In this document: piece after piece, positions 1 to 5,428 of the stretch | How the letters are laid out: the number at the start of each line of letters is the position of its first letter | How positions within the stretch are numbered: position 1 is the first letter of the stretch | Source: a bacterium | Lineage (GTDB): Bacteria; Bdellovibrionota; FAC87; UBA2466 | Assembly: GCA_022842225.1 (NCBI GenBank) | Contig: JALHPX010000178.1 | Location: forward strand, 1-6,598 | DNA length: 6,598 bases | Reading direction: 5' to 3' | Notes under the pieces: model-generated | What the model was told of the DNA's origin: nothing | The model's database searches: none | What the model saw: the letters and a program-made list of their open reading frames with translations, nothing else | Position numbers and translations under genes: made by a program

Positions 1-1294
1 CCGCCATCGCCAGCAGGCGGCGCGCGCCGTGCGTGGCCATCGACACATGATCTTCCTGGTTGGCCGATGTCGGGATCGAGTCCACGCTCGCCGGATAGGC
101 CCGCTGTTTGTTCTCGGAGACCAGCGCCGCAGCCGTGACCTGCGCCATCATCAGGCCAGAATTGAGGCCTTCGTTTTTAATTAAGAATGCCGGCAGATCA
201 CTGAAGCTAGGATCCATGAGTTTGGCCGTGCGCCGCTCGGAAAGACTCGAAATTTCCGAAAGCGCCATTCCTAGAATATCGAGAGCAAAAGCAATCGGCT
301 GGCCGTGAAAATTACCATTGGAAACAATTTCGCCGGTGTCAGGATGGACGAGCGGATTATCGGTCGCCGAATTCATTTCCACCGTGATTTGGTTTCTCAC
401 AAAGCCCAGAAGATCGCGAACGGCGCCGTGGACCTGAGGCGCGCAGCGGAACGAGTAAGGATCCTGCACCCGATCGCACTTTTCGTGGCTCTTCCAAATC
501 TCGCTGTTCTTCATGAAGCTGCGCAAAAGTTCGGCGGAGCGCTTCTGCCCCACGTACGCGCGCGTTTCTTGTACCCACGCTTCAAACGGGTGCCAGCTGC
601 CCAACACGCCTTCTAAGCTCGTCGTGCAGATCAGATCCGCCAAATTCATCAGCTCTTCGGCTTTCAAGAGCAGCAGTGCGCCCCAGCCGGTCATCTGCTG
701 CGTGCCATTGATAAGCGCCAGGCCTTCTTTTGGCTGCAATACAACGGGCTTGAGACCGCACTGTTTTAGTGCAGCCGCACCTGACATTCGTTTACCGTCG
801 ATAAAAGCCTCGCCTTCGCCAATTAATACAGTGGCAACGTGCGCAAGCGGAGCTAAGTCCCCACTCGCGCCGACGCTTCCCTTGTTGGGAATGACGGGAT
901 GGATGCGGTGATTGAGCATGCCCACCAAAAGGTCGACCAATTCCGCGCGCACGCCCGAATAGCCCTTAGCGAGTACGTTGGTGCGCAAAAGCAAAATAGC
1001 GCGGCTCTCGTCTTCAGAATGCAATTCGCCGACACCGGCGCAATGGCTGCGCACAATATTGAGCTGAAGCTGTAATAGCTTATCTTTGGGAATAGTGACT
1101 TTGCTTAAGATGCCAAAGCCCGTGTTGACGCTGTAAACGCGTTCGGAGCGCTGCGCTGCCTCGTCGATAAAATGCCGAGTCTTGAGAAGGCGCGCCCGGG
1201 AGGAGTCAGCTAGACTCACCGGCTGGCGGTCCAAAACAATCGAGCGAAATTTTTCGAGACTTAAACTATTGCCATCGAGAACGATGGGATTCAT
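1..1294 (-). CDS. hutH: Histidine ammonia-lyase, N-terminal 431 residues (C-terminus off the left edge)
   Basis: Cytoplasmic enzyme that removes ammonia from L-histidine to give urocanate, the first step of histidine breakdown. The frame is open from ATG at 1294 to the edge with no frameshift. Residues 143-145 are the Ala-Ser-Gly (860-868) that cyclises into the MIO electrophile, inside NKGSVGASGDLAPLAH. Other active-site landmarks fall within one residue of Pseudomonas putida HutH numbering: Tyr54 in VYSVNTGFG, Ser83-His84 in RSHCAGVGE, Asn196 in INGTQ, Gln277/Tyr280/Arg283 in QDPYSFR, and Glu414 in NQEDHVSM. The Ser-His pair and Gln-Glu-Asp-His are typical of histidine lyases rather than phenylalanine or tyrosine lyases. 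The family is about 510 residues, so roughly 80 are missing. The start overlaps the rpe stop (ATGA), with GGAG about 8 bases upstream, which suggests translational coupling. No other hut gene is visible. Confidence 0.96.
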   Translation of the reverse strand, partial: MNPIVLDGNSLSLEKFRSIVLDRQPVSLADSSRARLLKTRHFIDEAAQRSERVYSVNTGFGILSKVTIPKDKLLQLQLNIVRSHCAGVGELHSEDESRAILLLRTNVLAKGYSGVRAELVDLLVGMLNHRIHPVIPNKGSVGASGDLAPLAHVATVLIGEGEAFIDGKRMSGAAALKQCGLKPVVLQPKEGLALINGTQQMTGWGALLLLKAEELMNLADLICTTSLEGVLGSWHPFEAWVQETRAYVGQKRSAELLRSFMKNSEIWKSHEKCDRVQDPYSFRCAPQVHGAVRDLLGFVRNQITVEMNSATDNPLVHPDTGEIVSNGNFHGQPIAFALDILGMALSEISSLSERRTAKLMDPSFSDLPAFLIKNEGLNSGLMMAQVTAAALVSENKQRAYPASVDSIPTSANQEDHVSMATHGARRLLAMA

Positions 1295-1956
1295 CCATTA
1301 TCTCCGCGAAGTTTCTTCACGGTCGCAAGGTAATCTTTTTCACCAAACAACCCCGTACCCACTACCAAAATTTCTGCTCCGGCAGCGACTGCTTCCTTTG
1401 CATTCGATGCCTTGATGCCGCCATCGACTTCGATTTTCACCGGGCGATCGCCAATCTTCTTCTTGAGTTCTGCGATGCGTTCCCAAGAGCCCGCGATGAA
1501 ATTCTGGCCCCCAAAGCCAGGATTAACAGTCATCACTAAAATAAAATCGACATGGTCTAAAATAGCGTCGAGAGCGCCGAGCGGTGTACCGGGATTAATG
1601 GCGACGCCGGCCTTCATGCCGTTTTGGCGAATGTGTTGGGTGGTGCGGTGCAAATGAGGGCAGGCTTCCACATGCACACTGAGCCAGCTGCAACCCGCTT
1701 TGGCGTAGGCATCGATGTACGCATCGGCATTCGTGATCATCAAATGGGCATCAATAGGCAGCCCGGTATATTTTTTAATCGCGGCGATGACCGGCAATCC
1801 AAAAGTGAGATTGGGAACAAAATGTCCGTCCATCACGTCGACATGCAAAACATCTGCACCGGCGTCTTCGACTTTTTCAACTTCGGTTCGCAGATTTGTC
1901 AGGTCCGCTGCGAGAAGAGAGGGGGCGATCAATGTGCGGTGCTTAATTTGTTTCAT
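1291..1956 (-). CDS. rpe: Ribulose-phosphate 3-epimerase
   Basis: Interconverts D-ribulose 5-phosphate and D-xylulose 5-phosphate in the pentose phosphate (or Calvin) pathway; a soluble TIM-barrel metalloenzyme. The 221-residue length is normal for the family. Visible landmarks are APSLLAAD (11-18, substrate Ser13), the metal/catalytic set His38, Asp40, His71 and Asp178 (in HVDVMDGHFVPN, DAHLM and EVDGGI), the VHVEA strand (94-98), NPGTP (121-125) and the flexible active-site loop MTVNPGFGGQ (142-151). The C-terminal phosphate-binding turn reads VVGTGLF, where many relatives have a G-S-A sequence; this is probably a tolerated variation. The start overlaps the fmt stop by four bases and the stop overlaps the hutH start by four bases. 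The bases before the ATG (TTTCTCCAAACTATC) hold no Shine-Dalgarno sequence, so translation probably depends on ribosomes finishing fmt. Confidence 0.97.
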   Translation of the reverse strand: MKQIKHRTLIAPSLLAADLTNLRTEVEKVEDAGADVLHVDVMDGHFVPNLTFGLPVIAAIKKYTGLPIDAHLMITNADAYIDAYAKAGCSWLSVHVEACPHLHRTTQHIRQNGMKAGVAINPGTPLGALDAILDHVDFILVMTVNPGFGGQNFIAGSWERIAELKKKIGDRPVKIEVDGGIKASNAKEAVAAGAEILVVGTGLFGEKDYLATVKKLRGDNG

Positions 1957-2903
1957 GATAGTTTGGAGAAAGGAAAGTTCCCTCGGTATCCCCTCAAAAA
2001 ATCGACGACAACGAGCCTCTTTCTATTCTCCAGCTGAATCTCTGTCAACGCGAGCACCCCTTCGCCACAGCTCACTTTCAAATGGGATTTATGATCCGTG
2101 ATCAACTCGCCAGGAGTCTTTGTCGACTTCTCAGCAAGTGCTTCAGCTTTGAAAATCTGCAACCTATCTTTTCCTAGAACCGTCTCTGCATTAGGCCAGG
2201 GTTGCAGTCCGTAAATCTGGCGCTCAATTTCGGTTGCGCTGCGATTCCAGTCGATTTTCGCTTCTTGCTTATCGAGCTTCGCGGCGTAGGTGGCCTTCGT
2301 TTCGTCTTGAGGAACAAACTCTTCGCGGCCGGCGGCAATGAGTTCTACCGCCTCTAATAACGCCTCGGCACCAACGGCGCTTAACTTGTCCAAAAGCATC
2401 TGCGACGTCTCGGCTGGCAATATGGGCGTCTTCTTCTGTACTAAGATATCGCCGGTATCTAGCTTGCGAGCCATGCGCTGGATCGTAATCCCAGTTTCCG
2501 TGTCGCCATTAAGGATCGCCCTCTGAACAGGAGCAGCGCCGCGGTATTGAGGTAGCAAGGATCCATGCACGTTCAAGCAGTAGCGCGACGGCATTTCCAA
2601 AATGCCTTTTTTCAATATCTGGCCAAACGCCGCCACGAGAATAAGATCCGGCTTGGTCTGCTGCAAGCGAGCCAGCATCTCTTCGGAGTTCACGTTATCC
2701 GTCGCATCGAAACCCCAACCGCGGGTTTCGCACAACGCCTGAACGGCGGTGGGTATGACTTTTTGGCCGCGGCCTTTGGATCGAGCCGGTTGCGTAACGA
2801 CATGCACTGGTGGACCGATTTTTTCCGCAATCCGATCCAAAATAACGGATGCAAATTCCGGCGTGCCCATGAAAACGTAACGAAGCATGCGTCTTTTTCG
2901 CAT
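1953..2903 (-). CDS. fmt: Methionyl-tRNA formyltransferase
   Basis: Transfers a formyl group from 10-formyltetrahydrofolate to Met-tRNAfMet for translation initiation in the cytoplasm. The first 316 codons cover both domains. The catalytic domain shows VFMGTPEFA (10-18), the tRNA-binding insertion loop RSKGRGQKVIP (41-51), and NVHGSLLPQYRGAAP (111-125) with catalytic Asn111 and His113; Asp149 lies in KLDTGD. The C-terminal domain shows KLDKQEAKIDW (209-219) and GLQPWPNA (232-239). The length is normal. The start is uncertain: ATG at 2888 (residue 6) gives MLRYVFMGTPEFA, closer to usual family N-termini, and puts the catalytic residues at 106, 108 and 144 as in E. coli. Neither ATG has a good Shine-Dalgarno. 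The usual partner def is not adjacent but lies about 0.9 kb upstream, beyond an oppositely oriented cassette. The stop overlaps rpe. Confidence 0.96.
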   Translation of the reverse strand: MRKRRMLRYVFMGTPEFASVILDRIAEKIGPPVHVVTQPARSKGRGQKVIPTAVQALCETRGWGFDATDNVNSEEMLARLQQTKPDLILVAAFGQILKKGILEMPSRYCLNVHGSLLPQYRGAAPVQRAILNGDTETGITIQRMARKLDTGDILVQKKTPILPAETSQMLLDKLSAVGAEALLEAVELIAAGREEFVPQDETKATYAAKLDKQEAKIDWNRSATEIERQIYGLQPWPNAETVLGKDRLQIFKAEALAEKSTKTPGELITDHKSHLKVSCGEGVLALTEIQLENRKRLVVVDFLRGYRGNFPFSKLS

Positions 2904-2926
2904 AAGTTGCGGCCAAAGTCGCTCGG

Positions 2927-2952
2927 CTAGCAGGCCCCAATCCTTGGGCTAG
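2927..2952 (-). other. Possible hairpin in the fmt leader
   Basis: The sequence forms an imperfect inverted repeat: outer CTAG (2927-2930) with CTAG (2949-2952), and inner CCCAA (2936-2940) with TTGGG (2944-2948) around a 3-base loop, with five unpaired bases on one side. There is no U-tract, so it does not look like a terminator. Read on the minus strand, the loop region carries AAGGA, the only Shine-Dalgarno-like sequence near the start of fmt, but it lies about 30 bases before the first ATG. It may be an mRNA fold in the leader or simply chance. Confidence 0.25.
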
Positions 2953-2979
2953 AACGCGGCGTACCATGCCAATTAAACC

Positions 2980-2998
2980 GAGAACGATTATCAATTTC
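2980..2998 (+). promoter_or_regulatory. Putative Fur-type operator
   Basis: The 19 bases GAGAACGATTATCAATTTC match the classical Fur box (GATAATGATTATCATTATC in this orientation) at 15 of 19 positions. The centre is a perfect GAT-T-ATC dyad around 2989, and outer pairs also match. It sits 5 bases before the ribosome binding site of the small-protein/Fur-family pair, a usual place for an autoregulatory operator. It also lies in the 112-base gap shared with the divergent fmt-rpe-hutH genes. No convincing -35/-10 pair was found; GATTAT at 2986-2991 could act as a weak -10 inside the site. That the neighbouring regulator binds here is inference. Confidence 0.5.
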
Positions 2999-3003
2999 AG
3001 TAC

Positions 3004-3010
3004 AGGAGGT
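3004..3010 (+). promoter_or_regulatory. Strong ribosome binding site for a TTG start
   Basis: AGGAGGT is a perfect match to the anti-Shine-Dalgarno end of 16S rRNA and lies 5 bases before the TTG at 3016. It decides the start of the 86-residue gene, which has no ATG near its N-terminus, and is much stronger than the sites before the minus-strand genes. Confidence 0.85.
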
Positions 3011-3015
3011 TTGGG

Positions 3016-3276
3016 TTGAATAACGATCATTTTCACGTGGAGTTCGCTCCAGGCTGGCTTTTAGAGGATCCCAATCAGCTTTCATGCGGGGCGTGTCCAC
3101 AGCACAGGCTGGTACAAGTAAACTTGGGCCCGACTACTTTGCGTTTCACATTTGAGTCTTTTCAATCGTTCAGCCATCTGATGCAAAGGATGGCAGAACA
3201 GATTTCAGCTGTGGATAAGCCCCCCGTGGAGAACGGCAAAGTAATCTCCGGGGTCTTTTCGCGAAAGGAACACTGA
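3016..3276 (+). CDS. Small protein with a CxxCxxH motif, function unknown
   Basis: An 86-residue protein I do not recognise. It starts at TTG, chosen because a perfect AGGAGGT lies 5 bases upstream. A Cys24-x2-Cys27-x2-His30 motif (SCGACPQH) could bind a metal, perhaps with His5 and His7 or by dimerising. It is followed by a likely beta-rich stretch (LVQVNLGPTTLRFTF, 32-46) and a likely helix (about 47-65). There is no signal peptide or membrane segment, so it is probably cytoplasmic. Its TGA shares one base with the ATG of the Fur-family gene (TGATG), so the two are surely co-translated, which suggests a job tied to the regulator or its metal. The layout resembles small bacterial proteins with an N-terminal Cys pair and an 'F..L...' helix, but I cannot assign a named family. 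The gene is likely real; the function is open. Confidence 0.8.
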   Translation: MNNDHFHVEFAPGWLLEDPNQLSCGACPQHRLVQVNLGPTTLRFTFESFQSFSHLMQRMAEQISAVDKPPVENGKVISGVFSRKEH

Positions 3277-3863
3277 TGGCCTCGAGCCGCAGACCAGCCA
3301 AAACGCGCAAACTTCCTTGTGGTCGCCCTCTTACGACGGGCGCCAACGGGCCTATTGAATTTAGCCCGGAGGAACGCGCTTCGGTTGCTCGGCTTTTAGA
3401 GGAACACCAAAAGCGCAAAGGCCTTAATCGCAGTGAGGTGCGCGACCAGTTGCTCGAGGCGATTTTGCAATGCGAAGGGCATTTCACCGGGCCGGAGCTG
3501 ATTCAAAAAGTGCACGCTCTGTATCCCAGCATGGGTGCTGCGACGATTTATCGCAATTTACCGATTTTCATTGAAGCGGGAGTTTTGCGGGAAAGTCTCA
3601 ACGACAAAGACGGTCAGGTGATTTATGAGCTCCAGGGGGCGGGTCACCACGATCATATTGTCTGCTTGGATTGCCAAACCATCTTGGAATTTCACGAAGA
3701 CCGGATCGAAAACTTGCAGCAGCAGGTAATTGAGCAGCTAGGCTTTACGGAAGTCCATCACCGCCATGTCGTTTATGCCCGTTGCGAATATAAAAAGAAA
3801 ACGCACGGAGTAACTAAAGGGACACGACTTTCTTATACTTCTTCTGTACCAGGCGTCGTTTAA
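3276..3863 (+). CDS. Fur-family metal-dependent transcriptional regulator
   Basis: DNA-binding regulator of the Fur/Zur/PerR family, 195 residues against the usual 140-150. The basic N-terminal extension (about 35 residues) has no obvious domain. The winged-helix part runs from about 50 to 118, with GHFTGPELI (68-76) and recognition helix MGAATIYRNLPIFIEAGVL (86-104). The metal-binding dimerisation domain follows: HHDHIVCLDC (124-133) with Cys130 and Cys133, LEFHED (137-142), Glu145 and His162. The second structural cysteine pair is incomplete: Cys170 is followed by EYKKK, with Lys173 where the second Cys is expected. Which metal it senses (iron, zinc or manganese/peroxide) cannot be told. 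The start shares a base with the preceding gene's stop, behind AAAGGA. The last 16 codons overlap def on the other strand. It probably controls its own operon through the Fur-box-like site at 2980-2998. Confidence 0.92.
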   Translation: MASSRRPAKTRKLPCGRPLTTGANGPIEFSPEERASVARLLEEHQKRKGLNRSEVRDQLLEAILQCEGHFTGPELIQKVHALYPSMGAATIYRNLPIFIEAGVLRESLNDKDGQVIYELQGAGHHDHIVCLDCQTILEFHEDRIENLQQQVIEQLGFTEVHHRHVVYARCEYKKKTHGVTKGTRLSYTSSVPGVV

Positions 3864-4314
3864 GCGGAGACAATCTGTCGACGAATAGAGTGCCATCCAA
3901 GTGATCATTCTCGTGTTGGATTGCGACGGCTAAAAGCCCGTCCGTTGTCATCGTCTGCGGCTTGCCATGGCGATCTTGATACTCAACGACGATATCCGCT
4001 TTGCGTTTCACAGTTTCCGCAACCCCCGGAACACTCAGGCAGCCTTCTTCAAAACTAATCGAGCCTGCGCCGTGTTTGATCTTAGGATTGATAAACTCAT
4101 ACAGGCGCTGTGTGTAACCCTCTTGCAAGCCCAGATCGATAATGAACAGGCGCAAGAGTTTGCCGACCTGCGGAGCCGCGAGGCCGATGCCATTGGCGTG
4201 GTACATCGCCGTGGCCATATCATCGAGCAGCGTGTGCAGCTCCAGATCAAACACTTCCACCGGAACGGATTTTTCCTTCAGCCTGGGGTCAGGATATTTG
4301 AGGATATCGAGCAT
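3814..4314 (-). CDS. def: Peptide deformylase
   Basis: Removes the N-formyl group from new proteins as they leave the ribosome; a cytoplasmic metalloprotease-like enzyme. At 166 residues it has the usual length, and the three family motifs are intact: GIGLAAPQ (42-49, Gln49), EGCLS (90-94, metal ligand Cys92) and QHENDH (133-138, ligands His134 and His138, catalytic Glu135). The QHExDHL form and the short tail fit the common Gram-negative type. The start at 4314 follows AAGG about 8 bases upstream and lies 17 bases after lptG, so it is probably the last gene of alaS-lptG-def. fmt, its functional partner and a frequent neighbour in bacteria, is separated from it here. Its last 16 codons and stop overlap the end of the convergent Fur-family gene by 50 bases, with no terminator visible between them. 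Confidence 0.97.
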   Translation of the reverse strand: MLDILKYPDPRLKEKSVPVEVFDLELHTLLDDMATAMYHANGIGLAAPQVGKLLRLFIIDLGLQEGYTQRLYEFINPKIKHGAGSISFEEGCLSVPGVAETVKRKADIVVEYQDRHGKPQTMTTDGLLAVAIQHENDHLDGTLFVDRLSPLKRRLVQKKYKKVVSL

Positions 4315-4331
4315 AGAAGTGACCTTAAGCC

Positions 4332-5402
4332 TTAGTCTCGCATGAAACGCAAGCTAGCAAAACTAAGGAAAAGCACGTTGGGCGACCACGCGGCAAACAT
4401 CGGCGGAATATGTCCGCTCTTGCCTACGGAAAGCGCCAGCCGGCTTGCCAGCATGTACCCCACCATAATCAGAAAACAGTAGGCAACGCTACGGCCCGTG
4501 GTGTGGCTTTTGAGTGGCTTCACCGCAAAGTGAAAGCCAAATAGGATAAAAATCAGCGGGGTGAAAACCGCGGCAATGCGCTCGTGGTAACGCACTTCCT
4601 GGTAAGTGGTGTCGAGACCAAAGCTGCGGTGTTTCTGAATATATTGCCGTAGCTCCTTTAAGCGCATCGTGTCTTCGATAATCTCAAGCGACTTAAAATC
4701 CTTGGGTGCCTCTGGAATTTTTCCCGGCAACTCGGCAAATTTTTCAAAGACGGGAAACTGCGTAGCTCTTGGGTACGAAGTGCGTCGGGCGTCATAAAGA
4801 GTCCACACACCGTCTTTGAAGCGAGCCTCCCGTGCGTCTACCTTCTCGACCAGATGAAAATCCGAGGTGAAGGTATAGGTGCTCACCCGCTCCAGCGAAT
4901 TGCGATCGGGAATGAAGCGGCCGACGTTATAAACGAGTGGACCGTCCCGGTACCAAAAATCAGTCCGGTCAAAGGACTTTAAGTTCTCTTCCGCGCTAGG
5001 GTCTTTGCCCTGACTCAGAAGGATTTCCTTCCGGCGCATCACAGGACCCAAGGGATCGGAGAGGAGAAAATTAGCGGTGCTGACCAGCGCTACTACGGCA
5101 ATAAACGTCGAGAGAATGCGCAAGGTGCTAACGCCGCTGGCATAGAGTGCCAGCACTTCGTTTTGTCGCGACATCTGTGTGAGCACGAGCAGGCAACTCA
5201 AGAGTGCTGCCACCGCAAGGAATAACTCGATCACGCGCGGGACCCTGTACCAATAAAGCTGAAACACTTTTTGCAGCGAATCGTTGGAGCGCCAGAAATT
5301 GGAAAGAAAGTCGATGCCGAGGTACAGCACCACCAGCCCGAAGAGCACGAGCGCGAAATACACCAAGTATTCTCGGACGAGATATCTATCTAGCGTATCC
5401 AT
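4332..5402 (-). CDS. lptG: LPS export permease of the LptF/LptG (YjgP/YjgQ) family, probably LptG
   Basis: Inner-membrane subunit of the LptB2FG transporter, which pulls lipopolysaccharide out of the inner membrane and feeds it to the periplasmic bridge. The 356 residues are normal for the family. Six membrane segments can be read at about 12-31, 56-76, 94-115, 275-294, 304-324 and 333-352, with a soluble, probably periplasmic domain (116-274) between the third and fourth, as in LptF/LptG. The N-terminal LDRYLVREYL and the MSRQNEVLALYASGVS segment (77-92), the cytoplasmic coupling region, are typical. LptF and LptG are hard to tell apart by eye; the start and length favour LptG, and no second permease is in view. 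The gene lies 26 bases after alaS, with AGGGA about 8 bases before its ATG, and 17 bases before def. Confidence 0.9.
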   Translation of the reverse strand: MDTLDRYLVREYLVYFALVLFGLVVLYLGIDFLSNFWRSNDSLQKVFQLYWYRVPRVIELFLAVAALLSCLLVLTQMSRQNEVLALYASGVSTLRILSTFIAVVALVSTANFLLSDPLGPVMRRKEILLSQGKDPSAEENLKSFDRTDFWYRDGPLVYNVGRFIPDRNSLERVSTYTFTSDFHLVEKVDAREARFKDGVWTLYDARRTSYPRATQFPVFEKFAELPGKIPEAPKDFKSLEIIEDTMRLKELRQYIQKHRSFGLDTTYQEVRYHERIAAVFTPLIFILFGFHFAVKPLKSHTTGRSVAYCFLIMVGYMLASRLALSVGKSGHIPPMFAAWSPNVLFLSFASLRFMRD

Positions 5403-5428
5403 GTTGCTGTTCCCTATTTCCTTGGCTG

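Noticed and set aside
1..1294. Suspected frameshift in hutH, because only short scattered frames are obvious in this region
   Set aside because: Hand translation from 1294 keeps one frame: Asn196, Gln277, Arg283 and Glu414 all fall in register. It is simply cut by the window edge.
1444..1451. GCGATCGC, the cyanobacterial HIP1 octamer
   Set aside because: It is a single copy inside rpe with no sign of enrichment; the gene content gives no other cyanobacterial signal.
1624..2101. Long plus-strand frames opposite rpe and fmt
   Set aside because: They are antisense shadows of well-identified genes with no ribosome binding sites or recognisable motifs.
2695..3036. Minus-strand frame of 113 codons with a hydrophobic N-terminus upstream of and overlapping fmt
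   Set aside because: It has no ribosome binding site, runs about 200 bases out of frame inside fmt, covers the divergent control region, and its second half has the Arg/Ser/His-rich look of a shadow frame.
3824..3859. Inverted repeat ACGAC/GTCGT in the def/Fur overlap as a possible bidirectional terminator
   Set aside because: The stem is only five bases with a 26-base loop and no T-tract, and it lies inside both coding regions.
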